Positions 1 to 7,654 of a stretch of DNA of 38,215 nt are shown here, piece by piece. A program made the translations under genes and the position numbers. The DNA comes from Oscillospiraceae bacterium (GTDB lineage: Bacteria; Bacillota; Clostridia; Oscillospirales; UBA929). The first letter of the stretch is position 1, and every line of letters begins with the position of its first letter. The DNA is taken from the NCBI GenBank assembly GCA_031271525.1, contig JAISVO010000037.1, positions 1-38,215 of the forward strand, in the 5' to 3' direction. The notes beneath the pieces were generated by a model. The model did no database searches. It saw only the letters and a program-made list of their open reading frames with translations, and was not told the origin of the DNA.

Positions 1-344
1 TTATACAGAGTGTCCTGCCCGTACGAACGCGCAACATCTTCGGCGGCTCTGAACAACAACGAAGCGGCGCCCGTTCTGCGGGCGTCTTGTTTCACATACA
101 GCGATTCCAGCCAGATGACCGCATCGTCTTCCGTACGGCAGACGCAGTAGCCGAGAGCCTCGCCATCTTTCCGGCAGGTAAACACCGGATAGCCCTTTCG
201 CAGGTATTCGGCAAGCTCGTCTCTCGCTGACTGGAGGTTCTCCGCTGAGCTGATGTTCTTCAAGGCGTCCAGCTCGACCCGGAACCTTGCGGTCAAGGGC
301 GCGATCTCGCCAATTTCGCAGATGTCAATGCGTTGTATCGTCAT
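1..344 (-). CDS. GNAT-family N-acetyltransferase, C-terminus cut by window edge
   Basis: Reading the minus strand from ATG at 344-342 gives 114 open codons running off the window start. The protein begins MTIQRIDICEIGEIAPLT, then has a helical stretch (DALKNISSAENLQSARDELAEYL), a strand pair (GYPVFTCRKDGEALGYCVC) and a WLESLYVKQDARRTGAASLL segment. The last matches the beta4-alpha3 acetyl-CoA pyrophosphate-binding region of GNAT enzymes (usual form Q/RxxGxG/A), although the loop here reads RRTGAA. Family members move an acetyl group from acetyl-CoA to an amine; the acceptor cannot be told. A GAAGGTG ribosome-binding site precedes the ATG and a good promoter lies at 384-412. The family is fairly secure; the C-terminal part is outside the window. 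Confidence 0.8.
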   Translation of the reverse strand, partial: MTIQRIDICEIGEIAPLTARFRVELDALKNISSAENLQSARDELAEYLRKGYPVFTCRKDGEALGYCVCRTEDDAVIWLESLYVKQDARRTGAASLLFRAAEDVARSYGQDTLY

Positions 345-383
345 AGCCGCACCTTCTGTCGCGAGTTGTATCAGGATACTGCC

Positions 384-412
384 AGTATACCTTAAAGACT
401 TCCCGTTTGCAA
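384..412 (-). promoter_or_regulatory. sigma-A promoter for the acetyltransferase
   Basis: On the minus strand, TTGCAA (412-407) and TATACT (389-384) are separated by exactly 17 bases. Transcription would start near 377, giving a leader of about 33 bases before the ATG at 344. The same two hexamers with the same spacing recur at 31225-31253. Confidence 0.7.
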
Positions 413-485
413 GCAGGGGGCGGTTAGGGCATGGTGACGTGGAAACAGTCGAGTCCCATAAAGAGAGGATGCGTGCAATTTCTCC

Positions 486-514
486 TTGGCAAAGCTGCCA
501 AATTATGATATAGT
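486..514 (+). promoter_or_regulatory. promoter with overlapping inverted repeat, ahead of the methyltransferase remnant and NatAB-like genes
   Basis: TTGGCA (486-491), 17 bases, then TATAGT (509-514) forms a plausible sigma-A promoter. The -35 hexamer is also the left arm of a perfect inverted repeat, TTGGCA-AAGC-TGCCAA (486-501), which is operator-like in size and position. It would drive the broken gene at 549-894 and the downstream ABC exporter, 11 bases apart. That a repressor binds here is inference only. Confidence 0.5.
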
Positions 515-548
515 GACAGAGACACACGGGAGAGTGGAGGTGACCATC

Positions 549-894
549 ATGCTAACCACCCAAGGTTTTGACCTCTGGGCGGACGGGTACGACAAATCGG
601 TGGAGGAGGCGGACGAGAGCAATGCCTACCCGTTTGCCGGATATAGGAAGCTGATGAACGCCGTATACAACGCCGTCATGGTGCGGCGGCCCTGTCATTA
701 TCGGCGACGTTAGTTTTCCCGACAGGGACTGCTTGGAGCGGTGCAAAGCCTCCTGCGGCAGCGAATGGGACGGAGATGAGTTCTATTTTGTGTTCTCCGA
801 AATAAACGAAGCCCTGCGGGGTGAGTGCCAAATAACCTACCATCCGATATCCCATTGCTCCGGCATATTGGAGATACGCCATTTACAAAACTAA
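549..894 (+). pseudogene. SAM-dependent methyltransferase remnant with central deletion and frameshift
   Basis: An ATG at 549 with a GTGGAGG site opens the N-terminus of a class I methyltransferase (MLTTQGFDLWADGYDKSV, then YPFAGYRKLMNAVYNAVM). That frame stops at 713. From about 688 the +1 frame reads GPVIIGDVSFPDRD, then EWDGDEFYFVFSEINEAL and SHCSGILEIRHLQN, ending at TAA 892-894. These two pieces resemble the first and last parts of one family of roughly 240 residues. The intervening 120 or so residues, including the glycine-rich SAM-binding loop, are missing, and the two pieces are out of frame. It cannot encode a working enzyme. An assembly error is possible but less likely, since both flanks and the following gene are intact. 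Confidence 0.8.
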
Positions 895-905
895 GGAGGA
901 AACCT

Positions 906-1634
906 ATGCTCACACTGGACAAACTGACGAAACACTTCAAGCAGGTCAAGGCGGTGCAGGAGGTCAGTTTCACCGTCTCCGGCGGCGAGATCTTCGGGCT
1001 GCTGGGCGCGAACGGAGCCGGGAAGACCACGACCCTCCGTCTCCTCGCGACGATGCTCACCCCGACCGGCGGCACGGCGACCATCGAGGGGATTGACCTG
1101 CTCAAACAGCCCGATTTGGTGCGGAGCCGGATCGGACTGCTGTTCGGCGGCGACGCCGGGCTGTATGACCGCCTGACGGCACGGGAAAACATCGTCTACT
1201 TTGCGCGGCTGTGCGGACGGACGGAGGAGGACGCCCACAGGCGGGCGGTCGAGCTCGCCCAAGCGTTCAACTTCAGCGAGTATCTGGATATGCACGCGAA
1301 AAAACTTAGCAAGGGCACCCGCCAAAAGGTAGCGCTGGCGCGCTCCGTCGTCCACGACCCCTCGGTGATGCTGTTCGACGAACCGATGGTGGGGCTGGAT
1401 GTCACCAGCCGGAAGGATGTTGAGGACTTCATGCAGGATTTGAAGACGAGAGGGAAGACAATCATCCTCTCCGACCACAACCTCAACATCACGGAAAGAC
1501 TCTGCGACAGAATCGGCATCCTACATAAGGGCGTGCTGACCGCCGTCGGGACGCTGGAGCAATTGTGCCGGGAACATCAATGCAGTAATTTGGAAGAAGT
1601 CTTCTTCAAACTGGCGGGGAGGTCGGAGGAATGA
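906..1634 (+). CDS. ABC exporter ATP-binding protein, NatA-like
   Basis: A 242-residue cytoplasmic ATPase. Seen in order: Walker A GANGAGKT at about residues 34-41, the Q-loop region, signature LSKGTRQKVALARS, Walker B VMLFDEP, a GLDV D-loop and switch histidine in SDHN. ATG 906 is chosen because TAAGGAGG lies just upstream and the protein then starts at the usual MLTLDKLTKHF; the longer open frame back to 825 overlaps the remnant. It overlaps the permease gene by an ATGA. Members of this group pair with NatB-type permeases and export sodium ions or other small compounds, so the substrate is unknown here. Confidence 0.9.
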   Translation: MLTLDKLTKHFKQVKAVQEVSFTVSGGEIFGLLGANGAGKTTTLRLLATMLTPTGGTATIEGIDLLKQPDLVRSRIGLLFGGDAGLYDRLTARENIVYFARLCGRTEEDAHRRAVELAQAFNFSEYLDMHAKKLSKGTRQKVALARSVVHDPSVMLFDEPMVGLDVTSRKDVEDFMQDLKTRGKTIILSDHNLNITERLCDRIGILHKGVLTAVGTLEQLCREHQCSNLEEVFFKLAGRSEE

Positions 1635-2824
1635 AAAGCTTTACCGGGATCATCTTTAAGAAGGAGCTGCTGGAAATTGTGCGCGACCGGCGGACAATCC
1701 TCACAACCTTCCTGCTGCCGCTGCTGCTCTACCCGGTCATGTTCTGGTTCATCGGCTCGCAGACGGCAGACCAGATCGAAGGGCCTTCCGAAACCGTCCT
1801 CGCGGCGGGAGAAGGGGCCGCCGCCGCGATCGAAACCATCCTGCGCGACCCGGTATTCGCCGACGCGGGGATCCGCGTCGTCACGGCGGCCGACCCGACC
1901 GCCGCCCTGCGGGACGGGGAAGCCGACGCCGCTGTCGTATCGCTGACCCAAGACGGCGGCTTCACCGACCTCCGGCTGATCTATGACCCCAACAAGACGT
2001 CCTCCTCCATGTCGGTCAGCCACATCAGCGGGCTCTTAACGGCCTATAACCAAGTGGCCCAGTCGCAGAAGCTCGCCGAGCTGGGGATTTCGCTCAGCGA
2101 CCTTGCCCCGGTGAGCTTTGAGGCGGTTTCACTGGAGATTGAGTCGGGCGGCGAGGAGAGCGGCGCCGGGATGTTCCTCTCGATGATGCTCCCGATGCTG
2201 ATGATCATGCTGCTCAGTATCGGCGGGATGGCGACCGCCGTCGACCTCTTCGCCGGGGAGAAGGAGCGCCGCACCTTCGAGCCGCTCCTCTGTACGGGCG
2301 CGCGCCGCACCGATATTCTGGCGGGCAAGCTTCTGGCGGTAACCGTAATGTCAATCCTCTCCGCGGTCGCGAGCGTTGTCGGAATGGTCGCCGGATACCT
2401 CGTCAACCCCCGTGCGATGACGCTCGGCTTGGACGACGCGCAGGGGCTTGCGCTGCCACTGCCTACCGTCCTGTTTATCCTGCTGATTGTCGCCGCTACC
2501 GCCGTCTTCTTCTCCGGCCTGCACATCCTGCTGTCCACCTACGCCCGGACGGTAAAGGAAGCTTCGACCTACGGCTCGTTCGTCATGATCGTCAGTTATG
2601 TGCCGATTTTCGCCACCATGCAGATGCTCGGCGGCGACTTCGAGCAGTGGACGGCGTTTGTGCCGGTCATGAACGTCACCGGCTGTTTGAAGATGGTCCT
2701 CGCGGGGATCGAAAACCCGCTGTATATGATGATCACCCTCCTCGTCACCGTGCTGTTCGTCGGCATCGTCCTCGCCGCCGGACGGTATATGTTCCAGAAG
2801 GAGAACATCATGCTCCGGGCGTGA
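1631..2824 (+). CDS. ABC exporter permease, NatB-like (ABC-2 family)
   Basis: A 397-residue integral membrane protein. It starts with a cytoplasmic KKELLEIVRDRRT segment typical of ABC-2 permeases, one membrane span (about 20-40), and a large extracytoplasmic domain (about 45-175). Five further hydrophobic spans follow between about 180 and 390. The GEKERRTFEPLLCTGARR loop after the second span is the characteristic coupling region of the NatB/ABC-2 group. Translation is probably coupled to the ATPase through the ATGA overlap at 1631-1634. The pair would form a homodimeric or 2+2 exporter. No accessory regulator is adjacent; the IR-bearing promoter at 486-514 is the nearest control signal. 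Confidence 0.88.
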   Translation: MKSFTGIIFKKELLEIVRDRRTILTTFLLPLLLYPVMFWFIGSQTADQIEGPSETVLAAGEGAAAAIETILRDPVFADAGIRVVTAADPTAALRDGEADAAVVSLTQDGGFTDLRLIYDPNKTSSSMSVSHISGLLTAYNQVAQSQKLAELGISLSDLAPVSFEAVSLEIESGGEESGAGMFLSMMLPMLMIMLLSIGGMATAVDLFAGEKERRTFEPLLCTGARRTDILAGKLLAVTVMSILSAVASVVGMVAGYLVNPRAMTLGLDDAQGLALPLPTVLFILLIVAATAVFFSGLHILLSTYARTVKEASTYGSFVMIVSYVPIFATMQMLGGDFEQWTAFVPVMNVTGCLKMVLAGIENPLYMMITLLVTVLFVGIVLAAGRYMFQKENIMLRA

Positions 2825-2929
2825 CCGGAGACACGGAGATTTTGCTATGGATGCATATCATTTTCCGCAGTGTATATCGTTCCGATAGGTATGAACGCGC
2901 CCGTGATCTGCAGAACGCCGGGTGACGGC

Positions 2930-3961
2930 TCAACAGCTGTCATATTGCCGTACGCTGTCCCGTATCTGTAAAGACACGTTCAAACGGATGATTTTGGGGT
3001 CGATAACCTCCTTCCGCAGAATGCGCAGCAATTGGGCGACGGCATACGACGCTTTTTTTGAAACCGTCTGACGGACAGTTGTGAGCTTCGGCCTGCATTG
3101 AATGGATAACACGGAGTCGTCGAAGCCGCAAACCGAAATATCGTCGGGTACCCGTACGCCGTGGTCTTGGAAAATGTTTATCGAATCAACCGCATAAAAG
3201 TCCGAGGCAAAGAACAGAGCGGTATGTCCCCGGAACTTTTCTTTGAGTAAGGCGGCTAAGAAGGCATGGCGTTCTGGATTTCTATGACTGATATTGATAT
3301 AGTGGTCGTCGCTGACCGGAAGATGATGATCCCTCAGCGCGGCGAAGAATCCCTCCCTCCGCTCATAGTCAACCCCCATCGGCGGATTCCCGTCCGCGAG
3401 AAAGGCAATCTGCCTGTGTCCCTGATGGATTAAGTGCTGCGTCATCATGTACGCGCCCTTTTTATCGTGCAGGCCAACATTGACATAGTCGTTGCCGTCC
3501 TCATTGAAATAGGAGTCGATAAAAACAAGCGGCGTATCGGTTCCCTCCACATAGCGCGCGCAGTCATACGCGAGCGCGCCGAGGACAATTAACCCCTCCA
3601 CCTTCCATGAAGCCGCGATACGTAAGCCCTCATCAACATTTTTGGCTGTATACAGCATCATATAATAGCCGTTTGAGCGGATCTCCTGCTCCAAAGCGCT
3701 GAAGACTTCCGAGAAAAAAGAGTCTTGGACGGCGTTTAGTTCGTTGCGGCGTTCATAGGTAAGAATGACGCCGATAATCCGCGACCCGCTGTTTCCAAAC
3801 AAACGCCCCGCCATATTGGAAATATAATGGTGTTCCCGAAGTGTCCGCTCCACCTTTTCGCGGGTTTGGGCGGACATTTTCTTTGTGCGCCCATTAATGA
3901 CATGGGACACCGTGCTGGGGCTGACCCCGGCAAACTCGGCGATCTGCTTAATCGTAACCAT
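2930..3961 (-). CDS. LacI/GalR-family transcriptional regulator
   Basis: A 343-residue regulator of normal family length. The N-terminus carries the LacI helix-turn-helix and hinge (MVTIKQIAEFAGVSPSTVSH, then VINGR, residues 1-60). A periplasmic-binding-protein-like effector domain follows from about residue 62 (SGSRIIGVILTYERR) to the end, including VCGFDDS near residue 280 and PKLTTVRQ. ATG 3961 has an AGGAGG site 6-7 bases upstream. It is divergent from the GH13 gene, and an operator-like repeat covers that promoter. It is therefore inferred to repress the alpha-glucan operon until an isomalto-oligosaccharide or related sugar binds. Autoregulation is plausible because a repeat element falls inside its own promoter. 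Confidence 0.93.
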   Translation of the reverse strand: MVTIKQIAEFAGVSPSTVSHVINGRTKKMSAQTREKVERTLREHHYISNMAGRLFGNSGSRIIGVILTYERRNELNAVQDSFFSEVFSALEQEIRSNGYYMMLYTAKNVDEGLRIAASWKVEGLIVLGALAYDCARYVEGTDTPLVFIDSYFNEDGNDYVNVGLHDKKGAYMMTQHLIHQGHRQIAFLADGNPPMGVDYERREGFFAALRDHHLPVSDDHYINISHRNPERHAFLAALLKEKFRGHTALFFASDFYAVDSINIFQDHGVRVPDDISVCGFDDSVLSIQCRPKLTTVRQTVSKKASYAVAQLLRILRKEVIDPKIIRLNVSLQIRDSVRQYDSC

Positions 3962-3996
3962 TCTGGTCCTCCTTGTTCAGAGCAACTTCACCGCCC

Positions 3997-4026
3997 ATTA
4001 TAACAGCGAACCGCGCAAACAGTCAA
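3997..4026 (-). promoter_or_regulatory. sigma-A promoter of the LacI-type regulator
   Basis: On the minus strand TTGACT (4026-4021) and consensus TATAAT (4002-3997) are 18 bases apart. One CGCGCAA element (4012-4018) lies in the spacer. The leader to the ATG at 3961 would be about 28 bases. Confidence 0.75.
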
Positions 4027-4067
4027 ACCCTGAGAGGAAATATTTATAAGGAATCGCGCAATACCTA

Positions 4068-4096
4068 TTGACGAAGCATTGAGTGCGTGCTATACT
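4068..4096 (+). promoter_or_regulatory. sigma-A promoter of the alpha-glucan operon
   Basis: TTGACG (4068-4073), 17 bases, TATACT (4091-4096). Transcription would begin near 4103, about 55 bases before the GH13 start codon. No comparably strong promoter was seen further down the operon, so this may serve all eleven genes. Confidence 0.8.
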
Positions 4097-4100
4097 CAAT
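4078..4100 (+). promoter_or_regulatory. probable operator over the alpha-glucan promoter
   Basis: A perfect 7-base inverted repeat, ATTGAGT (4078-4084) and ACTCAAT (4094-4100), separated by 9 bases, spans the promoter spacer and the -10 hexamer. A protein bound here would block RNA polymerase. The divergent LacI-type regulator is the obvious candidate. Confidence 0.6.
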
Positions 4101-4157
4101 CTATGGTGACGCGCAACACTGCAAATCCGAACTAAGTATTGGCTAGGAGGAAGGATT

Positions 4158-5816
4158 TTGGATCTATGCAACTGGTGGAAAGAAGCCGTCGTATACCAGA
4201 TATATCCGCGCAGTTTTCAGGATTCCAACGGCGACGGAATCGGCGACATACAGGGGATCATCAGCCGGCTGGATTATCTGAAGGATTTGGGAATCGACAT
4301 TATCTGGCTCAGTCCGGTCTATCAGTCCCCCAATATCGACGGCGGGTATGACATCTCCGATTATCAGGCAGTCTCCTCCGATTTCGGGACAATGGAGGAC
4401 ATGGAGCGGCTCTTGCAGCAAGCTCATCTGCGAGGACTGCGCGTCGTCATGGATTTGGTGGTCAACCACACTTCCGACCAGCACGCTTGGTTTTTAGAAT
4501 CCCGCTCGTCAAAAGACAATCCGAAACGGGATTGGTATATCTGGCGCGACGGTTTTCAGGACGGTGAGGAACCGAACGGGTTACGCAGCGTCTTCTCAGG
4601 TTCGGCGTGGGAGAAGGACGAGCAAACAGGGCAGTACTATATGCATCTGTTCGCGAGGGAACAGCCCGACCTGAACTGGGAGAATGCCGAGGTCCGCGAA
4701 GCGGTATACAGGATGATGCGGTGGTGGCTCGACAAAGGCGTTGACGGCTTCCGGATGGATGTGATCAACATGATCTCAAAACCGCCGGAGGCGCTGGCTG
4801 CGAGCGGCGGGGCTGGCTGCGAATGCGTCAACGGGCCGTATGTGCATACATACCTGCAAGAGATGAACAGAGAGGTCTTAAAACGGTACGATATCATGAC
4901 GGTGGGGGAAACGCCGGGTGTCACCGTTGAGCAAGCCCGGCAATACGGAGCCTCCGATTCGTCGGAATTGTCCATGATATTCCAATTTGAGCTGATGGAC
5001 ATAGACTCCGGGGCTTTAGGCAAGTGGAACCTACGCAGGTACGCGCTGCCGGAATTGAAGCGTATCCTGTCGCGCTGGCAGACGGGATTGGAAGGGTTCG
5101 CGTGGAACAGCCTGTTTTGGTCCAACCACGACCAACCGAGAGCCGTGAGCCGCTTTGGGGACGATTCCAACGACGAGAACCGGGTTTTGAGCGCAAAAAT
5201 GCTCGCCACCTGCCTGCACATGATGCAGGGCACGCCGTATATCTACCAAGGCGAGGAGCTTGGCATGACCAATATGCCATTTTCGGGATTGGAAGACATC
5301 CGGGACATCGAGACAGTCAACGCCTACAACGAGTTGGTCCGCCAAAAGCATATCTACACGCATGACGAGATGATGGCGAGGATCCGCAAATCCGGGCGTG
5401 ATAACGCCCGCACCCCGATGCAGTGGAACGGCGCGCAAAACGGCGGCTTTACCAATGGCACCCCGTGGATCGCGGTGAACCCCAACACCAAAACGATTAA
5501 CGCGGCCAGTCAAGCCGGCGACCCCGACTCGGTCTTCTCCTATTACAAAAAACTGATCCGGCTGCGTAAGCAATACCCGGTCATTGTGTACGGCTCATAT
5601 ACCGAGCCAGATCCCGGCGACGAGCGGGTTTTCGCGTATACCCGCAGATGGGGCGGTTCCGCGCTGTATGTACGGTGCAACTTCACGGCGGAGACGATAG
5701 ACAATATCGAGGTTCCGCGAAACGCGGAACTCCTGATCGGAAACTACCCGGAACCGGTCGAAACGATGCGTCCGTATGAGGCGCGCGTGTATTACGGTGA
5801 GTCGGATGAAGGGTAA
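4158..5816 (+). CDS. oligo-1,6-glucosidase / dextran glucosidase (GH13 subfamily 31-like)
   Basis: A 552-residue cytoplasmic enzyme, the usual length for this subfamily, with no signal peptide. All four GH13 regions are visible: DLVVNHTS (I, about residue 99), GFRMDVINM (II, nucleophile D201), TVGETPG (III, acid/base E251) and SNHDQPR (IV, transition-state D325). The residue after the nucleophile is Val202. Published work on this subfamily links Val here to alpha-1,6 specificity and Ala to alpha-1,4, so isomaltose and isomalto-oligosaccharides are the expected substrates, cut from the non-reducing end to glucose. The start is TTG 4158, placed by an AGGAGG site 8 bases upstream. It is the first gene of the operon and overlaps the GH66 gene by 11 bases. 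Confidence 0.92.
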   Translation: MDLCNWWKEAVVYQIYPRSFQDSNGDGIGDIQGIISRLDYLKDLGIDIIWLSPVYQSPNIDGGYDISDYQAVSSDFGTMEDMERLLQQAHLRGLRVVMDLVVNHTSDQHAWFLESRSSKDNPKRDWYIWRDGFQDGEEPNGLRSVFSGSAWEKDEQTGQYYMHLFAREQPDLNWENAEVREAVYRMMRWWLDKGVDGFRMDVINMISKPPEALAASGGAGCECVNGPYVHTYLQEMNREVLKRYDIMTVGETPGVTVEQARQYGASDSSELSMIFQFELMDIDSGALGKWNLRRYALPELKRILSRWQTGLEGFAWNSLFWSNHDQPRAVSRFGDDSNDENRVLSAKMLATCLHMMQGTPYIYQGEELGMTNMPFSGLEDIRDIETVNAYNELVRQKHIYTHDEMMARIRKSGRDNARTPMQWNGAQNGGFTNGTPWIAVNPNTKTINAASQAGDPDSVFSYYKKLIRLRKQYPVIVYGSYTEPDPGDERVFAYTRRWGGSALYVRCNFTAETIDNIEVPRNAELLIGNYPEPVETMRPYEARVYYGESDEG

Positions 5817-7638
5817 GATTTTTGCCGCCTGTTTGGTTCTGCTGGCGTCTTCCTGCTCAAAAGCGCCGTCCGCGCCGCCGGCAAGCGAGCCGCCCCCGCC
5901 GCCGCCGACTGCCCCCATAGAACAAATTGAGGAGCTGCGAAGTATGGTTCTGATCCGCGACCTGTACACCGACAAGAGCCGGTACAACCCCGGTGATACG
6001 CCCGTCCTGACTGTGGAGCTCAGTGACGCGGATATTGGGTTGTTTACCGTCGGTGTCAAGGTGCGGCATGTCTTCGCCGAAGTGTTTTCGACGGACGTCG
6101 AGACGACCGCCGCGGAGGGGACGGTGGATATTCCGCTCACCCTTCCGGAGGACGATTTTACCGGCTACAGCGTGGAAGTGACCTGCCGCGCCGGAAAGGA
6201 ACTGCTGGACTATGGCATGACCGCCGTGGACGTATCAAGCGATTGGAATGTTTTTCCACGATATGGTTACCTTACGAAGATGAAGGCGCGCACGGAGGAC
6301 GATAGCAGACGCGTACTGGACCGTCTGCGGAAGCACCATATCACCGGGCTGTTTTACTATGACGTCATCGACGCGCACGACAAGCCGCTGGCGGGAACGG
6401 TTGACAATCCGGCTGAATCATGGAACACGCTGAACCATGCGCCGGCCTCCAGACAAACGGTCATCGACCTGATCCGTATCGGCCATGAGTATAACATGGC
6501 TTCGTTCCTCTATAATTTGATTTTTGGAGCCTATGATGATTACCGGCAGAAGGGCGTCTCAGCCGAATGGGGCCTTTACAAAGACCCAAGGCATGAGAAA
6601 CAGGACAACCACGATTTGTCGTCGCTCGGGTGGGAATCAAAGCGCCTTTGGGTGTTTGACCCCGGAAATACGCAATGGCAGGACTACTACGTCAAAGTCC
6701 ACGCGGATGTTTTGAACGCTTTTGGCTACGACGGCATTCAGGTGGACTCCCTCGGAAACCGGGGTGTTCTGTTTGACTACGACGGGAATCCGGTCAAGTT
6801 AAATGAGCGGTATACTTCCCTTCTGTCACGGCTGAAGGAGGAGCTGAATACCCGCGTCCTGTTCAACGCCGTTTCGGGCTACGGAATGAGCGAACAGCTA
6901 ACCGCAAGCTATCCCGACATCCTATATATGGAGATATGGCCGGGCGACGGTTCCTCCTACACCAAGCTCAAAACCGAAACAGACCGCATTTACAAGGCGA
7001 CGGGCGGAGAGCGGGGAACGGTGTTGGCGGCGTACATGAATTATGGGAAGAACGGTAAAACGTTCAATCGGCCCGGGGTCAACCTGACCAATGCCGTTCT
7101 GCTGGCAGCCGGCGGCAGCCACTTAGAGCTGGGCGACACAGGGATGCTCAGCAGCGAGTATTATCCGGGCGAATCGCTGCTGATACCGGAGACGCTGGCC
7201 GGAGATCTGCGCGGATACTACTCTTTCATGACGGCGTATGAAAACCTGCTGCGCGGGCCCGGGCTGACCGACGGCAAAAACAGCGTCTATATCGGCGGAA
7301 ACCTAGCTTCCGTTATCGCGGACAAAGACCGCGTCTGGAGCTTCTCCAAAGAAAAAGAGGACGGCACCGGAATCTATCATTTGATCAACCTGACTGGGGT
7401 TGAGCATACCGATTGGGCGGACACAGACAGCACCCAAACCGAGCCGTCGCCTCTAAAAAACCAGATTACCCGGATATACGCCGCAAAAACTCCACGGACG
7501 GTGGGGGTGGCTTCCCCCGATTGGCGGAGCGGGCTCTTGACCGAAGTACCCTTCACATGCGGAGCGGACGAGAAAGGCGCGTACATCGAGTTTACGTTAC
7601 CCAGCTTAACGTATTGGACAATGGTCGTAACAAAGTAA
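5806..7638 (+). CDS. GH66 dextranase-like lipoprotein
   Basis: A 610-residue surface enzyme. The start ATG 5806 gives a lipoprotein signal peptide (MKGKIFAACLVLLASSC, lipid-modified Cys17) and then a proline-rich linker. An N-terminal beta domain (about 40-145) precedes the GH66 barrel. GYDGIQVDSLG holds the predicted nucleophile D314, and DILYMEIWPGDG holds the predicted acid/base E376. This pair and its spacing match the Asp/Glu pair known from Streptococcus mutans dextranase. Family members hydrolyse dextran internally or form cyclo-isomaltooligosaccharides. The cyclising enzymes carry an inserted CBM35 of about 90 residues, which I do not see, so hydrolysis is more likely. A beta-rich C-terminal domain ends the protein. 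It would act outside the membrane, ahead of the importers. Confidence 0.88.
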   Translation: MKGKIFAACLVLLASSCSKAPSAPPASEPPPPPPTAPIEQIEELRSMVLIRDLYTDKSRYNPGDTPVLTVELSDADIGLFTVGVKVRHVFAEVFSTDVETTAAEGTVDIPLTLPEDDFTGYSVEVTCRAGKELLDYGMTAVDVSSDWNVFPRYGYLTKMKARTEDDSRRVLDRLRKHHITGLFYYDVIDAHDKPLAGTVDNPAESWNTLNHAPASRQTVIDLIRIGHEYNMASFLYNLIFGAYDDYRQKGVSAEWGLYKDPRHEKQDNHDLSSLGWESKRLWVFDPGNTQWQDYYVKVHADVLNAFGYDGIQVDSLGNRGVLFDYDGNPVKLNERYTSLLSRLKEELNTRVLFNAVSGYGMSEQLTASYPDILYMEIWPGDGSSYTKLKTETDRIYKATGGERGTVLAAYMNYGKNGKTFNRPGVNLTNAVLLAAGGSHLELGDTGMLSSEYYPGESLLIPETLAGDLRGYYSFMTAYENLLRGPGLTDGKNSVYIGGNLASVIADKDRVWSFSKEKEDGTGIYHLINLTGVEHTDWADTDSTQTEPSPLKNQITRIYAAKTPRTVGVASPDWRSGLLTEVPFTCGADEKGAYIEFTLPSLTYWTMVVTK

Positions 7639-7654
7639 GGAAAGGAAGAGACAC

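Larger units (their letters stand above)
4012..4119 (+). repeat. three direct CGCGCAA elements in the regulator/GH13 intergenic region
   Basis: CGCGCAA occurs at 4012-4018, 4055-4061 and 4110-4116, always in the same orientation; the second and third share the longer form CGCGCAAnAC. The first sits between -35 and -10 of the regulator promoter, the second upstream of both promoters, and the third just after the predicted GH13 start site. The placement suggests regulator binding or looping, but each copy is not palindromic as LacI-family sites usually are. Confidence 0.45.

Noticed and set aside
2825..2929. Possible short gene after the NatB-like permease (ATG near 2847)
   Set aside because: It stops after 13 codons, and joining it with the neighbouring frame gives nothing I recognise. 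I see no feature in these 105 bases.
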